Assembly (NCBI GenBank): GCA_023398575.1
Contig: JAEWSC010000080.1
Location: 1-48,058 of the forward strand
Direction of reading: 5' to 3'
DNA length: 48,058 bases
Source: Bacillota bacterium
GTDB lineage: Bacteria > Bacillota > Clostridia > Christensenellales > Aristaeellaceae
The position numbers were made by a program, and so were the translations under genes. Numbering within the stretch: position 1 is the stretch's first letter; every line of letters starts with the position of its first letter. Below the pieces are notes generated by a model. That model saw only the letters and a program-made list of their open reading frames with translations. It did not search any database and was not told the DNA's origin. Positions 7,521 through 15,459 of this stretch are shown here, in pieces.

Positions 7521-8107
7521 CAGGCTAACGCTCCTTTGGTGGATTGCACGCCCTTGATGCGCGGGTCAATAGATACCGCATCATCCAGTGCCTTTCCAAA
7601 GGCCTTGTAAAGCGCCTCCGTCATGTGATGGGCGTTGAGTCCGTGCTGTATCTGCATATGCAGTGTCATCCCTGCATGCTGACTGATAGCACGGAAAAAT
7701 TCCAGCGTCAGTTGCGTATCATAGTCGCCGCATGCAGGCGCTTTAAAATCCGCCTCGAAATGAAGGTAAGCCCTGCCGCAAATATCCAAGGAAACCTGCG
7801 CCAGCGCCTCATCCATGGGCACCAGCGCCTGCCCCAGGCGGCGTATACCATGCTTATCACCCAGCGCTTCACGGAGGGCCTGTCCAAGACAGATGCCCAC
7901 ATCCTCCACCGTGTGGTGCCCATCCACCTTCAAATCGCCTTTGCAAGTAATTTGCAGATTCAAAAAACTGAAACGAGCCAGAGCGTCCAGCATATGATCG
8001 AAAAAGCCAATGCCGGTATCAATGGTTGTAACGCCTGATCCATCCAGCGCAAGGGACAAAGCAATGTCTGTTTCTCTGGTTTTTCTTTCAATCTTCGATT
8101 CACGCAT
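7520..8107 (-). CDS. hisB: Imidazoleglycerol-phosphate dehydratase
   Basis: 195 residues, monofunctional (no phosphatase domain). Seen: the metal-binding motifs FFDHMLD, DGHHTVEDVGI, HAGMTLH and GLNAHHMTEALYKAFGKAL. It dehydrates imidazole glycerol phosphate to imidazole acetol phosphate. The ATG at 8107 (MRESKIERKTRET) is preferred because GGAGGT lies 6 nt upstream; the frame open to 8146 only reads through the end of hisD. It overlaps hisD by 8 nt. With no HisB phosphatase half, a separate histidinol phosphatase must exist elsewhere. Confidence 0.95.
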   Translation of the reverse strand: MRESKIERKTRETDIALSLALDGSGVTTIDTGIGFFDHMLDALARFSFLNLQITCKGDLKVDGHHTVEDVGICLGQALREALGDKHGIRRLGQALVPMDEALAQVSLDICGRAYLHFEADFKAPACGDYDTQLTLEFFRAISQHAGMTLHMQIQHGLNAHHMTEALYKAFGKALDDAVSIDPRIKGVQSTKGALA

Positions 8108-9425
8108 TTTCTGCACCTCCCAGCGGCTCATCCACCGAAAGCCCAAAGCGTATGGCTACCGCCCTGGCATGGGCGTCCAGGCCTTCTTGCCTTGCCAGAA
8201 GGATGATTTCCTTAGCCGCCTTCTCGAGTTCTTCTTTGGTGTAAAAAATCAGGCTTGATTTTTTAATGAAATCATCCACCGACAACGGTGAAAAGAAGCG
8301 GGCTGTGCCGCTGGTGGGCAAAACATGGTTAGGACCGGCATAATAGTCACCTAATGGTTCTGGTGCATAATGACCCATAAAGATGGCGCCGGCGTTATGG
8401 ATCAGCGGCAGAAGCCCGTAAGGATCTTGAACGCAAAGCTCCAGATGCTCAGGTGCGACGGCATTTGCAACCTCCGCCGCCTCCTGCAAGTCACTGGTCA
8501 CAACAATTGTGCCATACCGTAAAAGTGAAGACTGCGCAATTTCCCTTCTATCAAGAGCCTGCGACTGCTTTTCAAGCTCCAGGTCAACAGCCTTTGCCAA
8601 GCTTTGGCTTGGTGTAACCAGCACAACGGCGGCCAGCGCATCATGTTCCGCCTGGCTTAGCAAATCCGCCGCTACAAAGGCCGGATTTGCGCTTTCATCC
8701 GCAATCACAAGCACTTCACTAGGCCCGGCGACCATGTCGATGCCAACATAGCCGAAAACCTCGCGCTTGGCGTTGGCGACGTATATGTTCCCCGGTCCAA
8801 CAATCTTATCCACCCTTGGCACTGAATGTGTTCCAAAGGCCAATGCCGCAACTGCCTGGGCTCCGCCCACCTTATAGATTTCGCTCACCCCGGCGATATC
8901 TGCGGCAACCAGCGTTAAAGGATAAGAAACTAAGCCATCCGGCCCTGGCGGGGTCACCATGACAATCTTCTTGACGCCTGCTACCTTGGCCGGCAGTGCA
9001 TTCATCAGTACCGAGGAGGGATAAGCCGCCGTACCGCCTGGAACATATACGCCAACGCTTTGAAGCGGACGGATCAGCTGGCCTAGCTGTATACCTTCCT
9101 CAATATCCAGCCATGTTTTCTGCTTTTGCTTTTCGTGAAATGCGGTGATACGTTTGGCCGCCTCTCGCATGGCGCTGATCCACTTATCATCCGCTTTTTT
9201 ATAAGCCGCGTCTACTTCCTCTTGCGTTACACGCAATGCTTCAGGTGTCATGGAAGCTTTGTCAAATCGTGCGGTATAGGCAAGCAGTGCATCATCGCCC
9301 TGCTCACGGACATTTGCCACAATTTCCTTAACCCTTTGGGAAACAGCTTCATCTGCTAATTGGCTTCTATTCATCAGCCGCTGTCGCAGCGCCGGTTTAT
9401 CTGATGCTGGTATAATAGGTACCAT
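8100..9425 (-). CDS. hisD: Histidinol dehydrogenase
   Basis: 441 residues, a standard length. Recognised by YVPGGTAAYPSSVLMNALPA, the nucleotide-binding stretch GPGNIYVANAKR, the zinc-site region LLSQAEHD, the base/metal segment APEHLEL, and the C-terminal GPNHVLPTSGTARF. It carries out the last two NAD-dependent oxidations from histidinol to histidine. The ATG has GGAGG 7 nt upstream. It follows hisG by 14 nt and overlaps hisB. Confidence 0.96.
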   Translation of the reverse strand: MVPIIPASDKPALRQRLMNRSQLADEAVSQRVKEIVANVREQGDDALLAYTARFDKASMTPEALRVTQEEVDAAYKKADDKWISAMREAAKRITAFHEKQKQKTWLDIEEGIQLGQLIRPLQSVGVYVPGGTAAYPSSVLMNALPAKVAGVKKIVMVTPPGPDGLVSYPLTLVAADIAGVSEIYKVGGAQAVAALAFGTHSVPRVDKIVGPGNIYVANAKREVFGYVGIDMVAGPSEVLVIADESANPAFVAADLLSQAEHDALAAVVLVTPSQSLAKAVDLELEKQSQALDRREIAQSSLLRYGTIVVTSDLQEAAEVANAVAPEHLELCVQDPYGLLPLIHNAGAIFMGHYAPEPLGDYYAGPNHVLPTSGTARFFSPLSVDDFIKKSSLIFYTKEELEKAAKEIILLARQEGLDAHARAVAIRFGLSVDEPLGGAENA

Positions 9426-9439
9426 TCTGTTTCCCTCCT

Positions 9440-10084
9440 CTATTCCTGATTAATTTCGGGGAGTTGCGCACGTATTCCTTCTACGATAGCCTGTATTCTA
9501 TGCCGTTTCGTTTTCAGCGCAACCCGATTTACCACCAACCTTGCGCTAACCGTACAAATTTCCTCCAACACATCCAATCCGTTGGCCCGCAAGGTTGAGC
9601 CGCTTTCCACAATGTCCAATATCACATCGCTGAGACCCACAATCGGCCCCAATTCCACTGAACCGTTCAACTTAATGATTTGAATGTTTCTGCCCTGGGT
9701 GGAAAAATAGTTTCTGGCGATGTTTGGGTATTTGGTTGCTACTCTCTCGTTGGCATATGAAGCTGCAGGCTGATATCCGGGGTAACCTGCAATACACAGG
9801 CGGCACCTACCAAAGCCCAGATCCAGCAGTTCATACAGTGGTCGGTTCTCTTCCATCAGCGTATCCTTGCCGACAACACCTATATCGGCAACACCATGCT
9901 CCACATAGGTAGGCACATCAGAAGGCTTTACCAGAATAAACTTAATACCTTGGTGAGTGTTTTCCAGCACCAGCTTACGGCCTGGATTTTGGGGAAGGCT
10001 GCAATCGATGCCCATACCTTCCAGCAAATCAAAGGCTTGCTCGGCCAAACGTCCCTTTGCCAAGGCGATGGTGATTATATCCAT
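9440..10084 (-). CDS. hisG: ATP phosphoribosyltransferase catalytic subunit (short form)
   Basis: 214 residues. This is the short HisG, which lacks the C-terminal regulatory domain and needs HisZ for activity and feedback inhibition by histidine. Seen: IALAKGRLAEQAFDLL at the start, DVPTYVEHGVADIGVVGKD, and the PRPP loop LDIVESGSTLRANGL. It catalyses the first, committed step. Its ATG has GGGGAGG upstream and overlaps the end of hisZ by 10 nt, so the two subunits are probably made in step. Confidence 0.96.
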   Translation of the reverse strand: MDIITIALAKGRLAEQAFDLLEGMGIDCSLPQNPGRKLVLENTHQGIKFILVKPSDVPTYVEHGVADIGVVGKDTLMEENRPLYELLDLGFGRCRLCIAGYPGYQPAASYANERVATKYPNIARNYFSTQGRNIQIIKLNGSVELGPIVGLSDVILDIVESGSTLRANGLDVLEEICTVSARLVVNRVALKTKRHRIQAIVEGIRAQLPEINQE

Positions 10085-11295
10085 GCAGCTTCCTCCCCAG
10101 ACCAGATTTCAACACCTTCTAATGTTGCTATGGCTGCTGATTTTGCATAACCTTCACGCACCATCCGGATCAATTCCGTCTTTCCAGTGTTGTAGTAAAG
10201 GGATATGCTCAGCCCGGCCTGACGCTTTCCCCTAACCCAGGAAATTGCACCCTTTAAACCTTCTTCCGTAGCCCCTAAAACAAAATCCGCAACAGGTGAT
10301 GCAAAGGTATCCCCCTGCCGTACAAGCGCCTGCAGCAATAGGTCAATGGACAAACCAAAGCCAGTAGCAGGCATCTCTCTGCCAAACTGACCAGGCAAAC
10401 CGTCATACCGGCCTCCAGATAACAGTGGCTGTCCAAGGTATCCGGTAATTCCCCTGAAAATCATACCCGAATAGTAATTTGCCGCATGCACCATACCAAG
10501 ATCAATGCTGATATATTCACGGCAGCCATAATCCTCAAGCGCCTTTAAAATACCGCGAAGATTGTCAATGGCCTTTGCGCATAGCTTGTTGTGTGTCAGG
10601 GATTGCGCCACATCAAGCACAGACTCATCGCCGTACAGCTGCGGCAGCTTCATTAGCCTGCTTTGCACCTCATTGGGAATCGCGCACTCCTTTAATAACA
10701 GCTGCATGGAAAGCATATTTTTTTCTTCTACATATCTGCGAAACTCTTCTGTCTGCTCTGGCGTAAGTCCCGCTTCCTGCATAAAGCCTTTAAAGAAATC
10801 CACCTGTCCAAGATCAATCTGAAATTCCTTTAAGCCTGATTCCTTTAATGATTCGATGGAAAGTGCAATAACTTCAGCATCGGATAAAACACTGCTTTCC
10901 CCCATCAATTCTACGCCGGCCTGAGTGCTTTCATTGAGAACGGATGAGCGTTCTGAAGGATACGCTGCTACGCTTTGTACATAGCAAAGCCGAAGGGGAA
11001 GCCGCTTTTCTTTCAGCCTAGACGCGGCAATGCGTACACATGGAATGGTATTATCCGGCCTTATCACCAACACGCGCCCTCTAGGGTCAAAGGTTTTCCA
11101 CACATGATGGGCTGCAAAGCCGTACACCGCATCATCAAAAGTGCGGTAATATTCCAGCAGCGGCGTTTGAATTTCCGCAAATCCACTGCGCGAAAAAAGC
11201 GTGCGCAACTGCTGCTCAACGCAGCGCTTGCGCACGCATTCTCCAGATAATATATCCTGCATCCCTTCCGGGATTTGAACCTTGGTTGTACTCAT
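10075..11295 (-). CDS. hisZ: ATP phosphoribosyltransferase regulatory subunit
   Basis: 406 residues related to class II histidyl-tRNA synthetase: IPEGMQDIL near the start, motif 2-like VLVIRPDNTIPCVRIAA, and the late SGGRYDGLPGQFG region. It lacks a C-terminal anticodon-binding domain of normal type and sits directly before a short hisG, so HisZ is the right call and not HisS. It forms the hetero-oligomer with HisG and binds histidine. It is the first gene of the operon, behind CGGAGGG and a consensus promoter. Confidence 0.94.
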   Translation of the reverse strand: MSTTKVQIPEGMQDILSGECVRKRCVEQQLRTLFSRSGFAEIQTPLLEYYRTFDDAVYGFAAHHVWKTFDPRGRVLVIRPDNTIPCVRIAASRLKEKRLPLRLCYVQSVAAYPSERSSVLNESTQAGVELMGESSVLSDAEVIALSIESLKESGLKEFQIDLGQVDFFKGFMQEAGLTPEQTEEFRRYVEEKNMLSMQLLLKECAIPNEVQSRLMKLPQLYGDESVLDVAQSLTHNKLCAKAIDNLRGILKALEDYGCREYISIDLGMVHAANYYSGMIFRGITGYLGQPLLSGGRYDGLPGQFGREMPATGFGLSIDLLLQALVRQGDTFASPVADFVLGATEEGLKGAISWVRGKRQAGLSISLYYNTGKTELIRMVREGYAKSAAIATLEGVEIWSGEEAAWI

Positions 11296-11307
11296 CTTAC
11301 CCTCCGA

Positions 11308-11370
11308 AACGCTTTATTATACTAAAGCGTTAATGTGCTAAATTATAGCGCCGAGGGATTCTTTTGTCAA
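11308..11370 (-). promoter_or_regulatory. his operon promoter with downstream operator-like palindrome
   Basis: Minus strand: -35 TTGACA (11365-11370), 17-nt spacer, -10 TATAAT (11342-11347), both perfect. Just after the expected start (around 11335) lies a perfect inverted repeat, AACGCTTTA-6-TAAAGCGTT (11308-11331), ending 13 nt before the hisZ ATG. The position suits a repressor site that blocks initiation. A TrpR-like HisR (YerC) repressor controls histidine genes in some Firmicutes; linking it to this site is inference. Confidence 0.75.
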
Positions 11371-11401
11371 GGATTTTTCCGGCAAATGAATACCTACACA
11401 C

Positions 11402-12559
11402 TTATTCCATGGCGGTAAACAATGCCTTTAACAACGCCCCGGATGTATCCTGCCCATATTCCCAGAACATTACCCCCTGCAAGCCGTTATTGCTTGCATA
11501 CGCGCCTTTTAAAGCAATCGATTCTGTATCTTCATAGCTTACGAACGTGCTGCCATTAAACAAATAAGGCGCTTTGGCGCTCTCGTCCCAATAGCGGACG
11601 TAACCGTCGCTCAAAAGGCTGATTATATCTGGATACGCATAGGATTTATTTCCGCTTGTACCGGCAGTCTGATGCAGACCGTTTTGCTCTTCGCTCTCTA
11701 CTTGCCGCCAGGCACGGCCGTAAAATGCAGCACCAAGCATTATCTTTTCTCTGGGCACACCGGCCTTGATAAAGGCTTGAATAGCCGCGTCGCCACTGGG
11801 AGAATCGGCATTGGATGGATATAGTGCCGTATGGTGGCCAGTGATTTTTTCGCCGCCCATCAGATCATATGTCATGATGTTGACCTGGTCCACAACAGAG
11901 GCAATCGCCACGCAATCCAGCTTGTCGGCATATTCCTTTGATCCGCCAACAGCTATGGTAAGAATGCGCTTTTTACCGTCTTGCTCCGTTTTTTCATCCA
12001 GTGCGCTGCGTAAATCCTTTAGCAGCAGCAGCAAATTCTCATTATCCTTAGGGCTGCTAGCGATGCCGGCTACTGATGATCCGGGATATTCCCAGTCAAT
12101 GTCTATGCCCAAGAAGCCATGCTTGTCCATTAGTTCCATAGCGCTTTGAACAAAAATTATCCGGCTTTCCTCAGTGGATGCGGCCTGTGAAAACCCGTCC
12201 GTACCCCAACCGCCTATTGCCATTACCGGAATGATGTCGGGATGATTATCCATAAATTCTTTAAAGGTATCAATTGCAGTCCAGTGATTGCCTGTCACTT
12301 TACCATCTTTGATCAAGGCAAAGGAATAATTGATCTGCGAAAGATACCCCGCATCCTCAACCCGAAACAGCATGTCTTCCCTGTCATACACATATGCACT
12401 GATCACTTTTGTGTTCAACCTCTCTTCTGCAATTGCAGGCGCCGTTGATGCATGAATCGCCATGCTTTGACTGGCAGTTAGCAGATACACCGCCATAAAA
12501 AAACAAATCGCACCCATCCATGCTCTGCGTAAAGACGCCACCCGTTTGAGTCTTTTCAA
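11402..12559 (-). CDS. Membrane-anchored or secreted GH18 family glycosidase-like protein
   Basis: 385 residues from the TTG at 12559, chosen because GGGAGG lies 7 nt upstream. An in-frame ATG at 12589 is a weaker alternative. Residues 12-30 form a signal peptide or anchor (WMGAICFFMAVYLL). The rest is a GH18 TIM barrel: VMAIGGWG, then LGIDIDWEYPG with D153, D155 and catalytic acid E157, MTYDLMGG, AAFYGRAW, and the final FWEYGQD. The first Asp of the usual DxxDxDxE motif is Leu150. Relatives act on peptidoglycan or chitin-type polymers, including spore cortex hydrolases. It ends about 32 nt before the his promoter -35, with no clear terminator. Confidence 0.88.
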   Translation of the reverse strand: MKRLKRVASLRRAWMGAICFFMAVYLLTASQSMAIHASTAPAIAEERLNTKVISAYVYDREDMLFRVEDAGYLSQINYSFALIKDGKVTGNHWTAIDTFKEFMDNHPDIIPVMAIGGWGTDGFSQAASTEESRIIFVQSAMELMDKHGFLGIDIDWEYPGSSVAGIASSPKDNENLLLLLKDLRSALDEKTEQDGKKRILTIAVGGSKEYADKLDCVAIASVVDQVNIMTYDLMGGEKITGHHTALYPSNADSPSGDAAIQAFIKAGVPREKIMLGAAFYGRAWRQVESEEQNGLHQTAGTSGNKSYAYPDIISLLSDGYVRYWDESAKAPYLFNGSTFVSYEDTESIALKGAYASNNGLQGVMFWEYGQDTSGALLKALFTAME

Positions 12560-12675
12560 AAGCTCGCCCTCCCGTAAGATCAATTCCATCTGGCGGGGAT
12601 TCGCCGCTTTTGTATGCCTGGAAATTGAGTTTTCCCATGGCATATATGATACCATACTTCCAGATACCATGGTAG

Positions 12676-12692
12676 TGTTACATTTTGTAACA
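12676..12692. promoter_or_regulatory. 17-bp inverted repeat, possible operator
   Basis: TGTTAC-5-GTAACA is a perfect palindrome with 6-bp arms, in the space between the divergent GH18 and uridine kinase genes. A second short palindrome, TACCATGGTA, lies 6 nt to its left. It could control either gene. No regulator is encoded nearby. Confidence 0.4.
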
Positions 12693-12757
12693 GTTGGCAC
12701 TGGTCGATTTTTGTCATTTTATCTATTCAGACATGCCTGTATCACGCATGTTTTCTC

Positions 12758-12786
12758 TTGACACGCCCTAGAACCTGCGCTATTGT
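12758..12786 (+). promoter_or_regulatory. Promoter of uridine kinase gene
   Basis: -35 TTGACA (12758-12763), 17-nt spacer, -10 TATTGT (12781-12786). The expected start near 12793 leaves a very short leader carrying the GGGAGAGG site. Confidence 0.7.
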
Positions 12787-12810
12787 GTACAAGGAATGGG
12801 AGAGGATACA

Positions 12811-13434
12811 ATGTTATTCATCGGCATATGCGGTGCCAGTGGCAGCGGAAAGAGCACCCTGGCAGAAGAACTAAGCTTGACTATTGGGGCGAAATGCCTG
12901 GTTATCAACCAGGATGCATATTATCGGGATCATCCGGCACTGTCCTTTGAAGAGCGCTGCCTAATCAACTACGACGAGCCGCAAATCTTTGACCACGATT
13001 TATTGCTTCAGGATATGGAGACGCTGCTGGAGGGGCAACCCATTACCCGCAAGGGGTATGATTATACCCAGCATCGAAGGTCCGATTCCCAGGAATTGAT
13101 ACAGCCTTGCGATGTTCTCATTTTAGAAGGTATTCATGTTTTTTATGATGAGCGCTTATGTGAAAGAATGTATTTGCGCTTATACATGAGCGTGGAACCG
13201 GATATATGTCTACTAAGGCGTATCCAACGGGATATACAGGAGAGAGGCCGGCAGATCGACAATATCTCACACCAATATCTGACCACCGTCAAGCCCATGT
13301 ACGACCGTTATATCCGCAATTACGTCAACCAAGCTGATGTAATTGTTGCCCACGGAGGTAAAAACGCCAGAATCGTGGATATATTGGCTGGATACGTACG
13401 GGATGAATTGCAGAAAAAAGAAGTGGACGTATAA
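12811..13434 (+). CDS. udk: Uridine kinase
   Basis: 207 residues. Walker A GASGSGKST lies near the start, then the substrate-side NQDAYYRDH, NYDEPQIFDHD, YDYTQHRR and LEGIHVF, and the lid arginines around RRIQRDIQERGR. It phosphorylates uridine or cytidine with a nucleoside triphosphate in pyrimidine salvage. The ATG at 12811 is preferred because GGGAGAGG sits 6 nt upstream; the in-frame ATG at 12796 overlaps the promoter start and has no site. It stands alone between a promoter and a terminator. Confidence 0.92.
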   Translation: MLFIGICGASGSGKSTLAEELSLTIGAKCLVINQDAYYRDHPALSFEERCLINYDEPQIFDHDLLLQDMETLLEGQPITRKGYDYTQHRRSDSQELIQPCDVLILEGIHVFYDERLCERMYLRLYMSVEPDICLLRRIQRDIQERGRQIDNISHQYLTTVKPMYDRYIRNYVNQADVIVAHGGKNARIVDILAGYVRDELQKKEVDV

Positions 13435-13451
13435 GAGATTGACATAAAAAG

Positions 13452-13486
13452 CGCAGGTGCCGATTTGCTCGGCGCCTGCGTTTTTT
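13452..13486. terminator. Strong bidirectional terminator
   Basis: CGCAGGTGCCGA pairs with TCGGCGCCTGCG (12 bp, one G-T), then TTTTTT rightward. Leftward, the hairpin is followed by CTTTTTAT. It serves udk and the convergent gene ending at 13490. Confidence 0.9.
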
Positions 13487-13489
13487 ACA

Positions 13490-14665
13490 TCATCCTTGGG
13501 CGCTTGAAGTTTGCGTTGCCTTGGGCGTTATCGTCAAATAAAGCACTGGCGCGTCCTGTGCAAGATTCCACTGGACGTTCAATAGCGTTTGCAAGGCTAA
13601 AGGCGTTACATAAAGCTCATTTTCGAATACTATTGCCTGCCCTTGCGGCAACTCCACCGGCAAGCCATCCACCTGAAAGTCTACTTGCGATACATTGCCC
13701 AATTCATCCTTTACGTAGGCTATGCCCAACAGATAACCACTGGCTTCTACAGTGTACTGATCCATATTACCATTATCAATGACCGTCACCCAGGTCATAA
13801 GGCGCGATAGCGTTGTAAACGGAATCAACACATCCCCTGCACCTCGCTGGTAATAGAGCACATTCTCGCCAAGTTCGTTTATTAACAGTCCTTCATTGAC
13901 ATATATGCTTGAGTTGTCAACAGGGACCGGTATGCCTTCATAGATGATAGGTGTACCTGTAGGTGTTGGTTCAGACGTTGGTTCTTGTGTTAGCTCAGGC
14001 GATTGAACAGGCGCCTGCGTTACTTCGGGAGATGAAGTGATAACAGTCGATGCAACAGGCGCATCTGTTGGAGCGGCGGTCGGGGTTGGCGCAGTTGTTA
14101 CTGTAGCAGTCGGCACTGCCGTAGGCGCCGGGGTTGATGTGACAAAAATGGTTGGTGTTGGCCCGACGGTGGCCGTAGGAACGGCTGTATTTGTCGGCTT
14201 GGGGCTTGGTGTCGGTGTAACATCCACAGGCGCGAAGACAACCTCAGTGCTTTCGTATAATATTGTTTGCGTCCGCTGTCCCGCTACACCGTCTACAGAC
14301 AAACCATTATAGTATTGAAAGCGTTCTACAGCTCGTTTTGTCTGGTTGCCAAACGCGCCATCCACCGTTCCGGTCAAATAGCCAAGTTCTGCCAGCCGCC
14401 TTTGCAGCTTTTTCACTGATTCACCCTTTGAGCCTATCGACAACGTCTTATAATCTACAGAAGGCGTAATGTCTGGCGTAGGACGTGGTGTTTGTGTTGG
14501 CTTTAGGGTTTGTGTTGACTTTGGCGTAGGCGAAGGTGTTGCCGCAGCCACAGTAGGCGTCGGCACAATAACGGCCGGCGGTACATTGCTTGGCAAGGGA
14601 GCAGTGACAACCGAGCTGGAAAACACCAGCGACATATACACAAGCAACGTTTTCATCAAATCCAT
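13490..14665 (-). CDS. Secreted peptidoglycan-binding protein with Thr/Pro-rich linkers
   Basis: 391 residues. There is a short N-terminal hydrophobic signal, then a low-complexity Pro/Thr linker (to about residue 68). A peptidoglycan_binding_1 domain follows: LSIGSKGESVKKLQRRLAEL, GTVDGAFGNQT and VERFQYYNGLSVDGVAG. A second Pro/Thr/Ala-rich linker of about 100 residues comes next. The last 150 residues resemble a copper amine oxidase N-terminal-like domain (NEGLLINELGENVLYY, then VTPLALQTLL), common in clostridial surface proteins. It likely attaches to the cell wall; no enzyme domain is seen. The start overlaps other reading frames, and its AAGGAT site is weak. Confidence 0.75.
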   Translation of the reverse strand: MDLMKTLLVYMSLVFSSSVVTAPLPSNVPPAVIVPTPTVAAATPSPTPKSTQTLKPTQTPRPTPDITPSVDYKTLSIGSKGESVKKLQRRLAELGYLTGTVDGAFGNQTKRAVERFQYYNGLSVDGVAGQRTQTILYESTEVVFAPVDVTPTPSPKPTNTAVPTATVGPTPTIFVTSTPAPTAVPTATVTTAPTPTAAPTDAPVASTVITSSPEVTQAPVQSPELTQEPTSEPTPTGTPIIYEGIPVPVDNSSIYVNEGLLINELGENVLYYQRGAGDVLIPFTTLSRLMTWVTVIDNGNMDQYTVEASGYLLGIAYVKDELGNVSQVDFQVDGLPVELPQGQAIVFENELYVTPLALQTLLNVQWNLAQDAPVLYLTITPKATQTSSAQG

Positions 14666-14747
14666 TTAGCAACACCATCCTTGTAAATACAATCCGCAGA
14701 GAATAACGGTTCATAAAACCAGTTTCATCCATGGCAACGCTGTACGT

Positions 14748-15455
14748 TTATATGTGCAAACGCCTTTTCAACTCATCTCTCAACGGCTTATGAGAATGAA
14801 CGATATACAGCATCAATGCAATAAATCCACAAGGCAGCATGACGAAAGGCGACCATGTGATTGCCAATTCACCATACAGTTGACTGGTAACCAGTAACTC
14901 TACCGAAAGCGCAAGTATGGCAATAAGCAGTAAAATGGTTGCCGGCACAGCAAGTTCCTTCAATAATCGTTGACGTACACTGGCTGTTACGCCAAGCACC
15001 ATCAAAGCTGATAGCATCACCACTGGAAATACGATGGGACTGAACCAGCCCATGCTGCCTGAGAGCAACTCCACCATTTTTAGATAACCCAAAAGGACAA
15101 GGGCATCCATGACAATGGTAACATATATTCGATACTTTTTCACCAGTATAGGTACGGCGAGAGCAACAAAAAGAAGCACAAGCGCACCAACCGGATAAAC
15201 AGACCAGGTTATGCGCCCGCCAAAGAAAAAATCAATAATAACGCAGATGGCGGCCGGCAGCAGCATCGCCGTACTGATGAGCCCTAGCAGAAACCGCCTG
15301 TCAATTTGCAGATTCTGTTCGGGTGTACGCACTGGAAACGGCTTTGGCGTTCTTGGGTTATAGGGATGTATGGGGTTTTGCACCAGGGTTTGGCACAATG
15401 GGCATTTTTCTTCTGCTTCCCCCAGTTTTACTCCGCATTCCACACAATAGGACAT
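14748..15455 (-). CDS. DUF6320-type membrane protein with N-terminal zinc ribbon
   Basis: 235 residues. It begins with a zinc ribbon (CVECGVKLGEAEEKCPLC, four cysteines), a Pro-rich linker, and then about six hydrophobic segments (from FLLGLISTAMLLPAAI to FVMLPCGFIALMLYI). I recognise it as the DUF6320 type, which commonly sits beside a condensation-type acyltransferase and an alpha/beta hydrolase in Clostridia (recalled association). That is the arrangement here: it begins 4 nt after the acyltransferase gene, with GGAGTGAGG before its ATG. Function is unknown; perhaps it brings the partner enzyme to the membrane. Confidence 0.7.
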   Translation of the reverse strand: MSYCVECGVKLGEAEEKCPLCQTLVQNPIHPYNPRTPKPFPVRTPEQNLQIDRRFLLGLISTAMLLPAAICVIIDFFFGGRITWSVYPVGALVLLFVALAVPILVKKYRIYVTIVMDALVLLGYLKMVELLSGSMGWFSPIVFPVVMLSALMVLGVTASVRQRLLKELAVPATILLLIAILALSVELLVTSQLYGELAITWSPFVMLPCGFIALMLYIVHSHKPLRDELKRRLHI

Positions 15456-15459
15456 ATCC

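Noticed and set aside
7544..8038. 164-codon rightward open frame
   Set aside because: Lies entirely antisense to hisB, whose motifs are clear.
10075..11295. Histidyl-tRNA synthetase (hisS)
   Set aside because: Homologous, but the gene lies directly before a short hisG and lacks a normal anticodon-binding end; HisZ fits better.
14037..14312. Gly/Val-rich rightward open frame
   Set aside because: It is the antisense reading of the Thr/Pro-rich linker codons of the peptidoglycan-binding protein.
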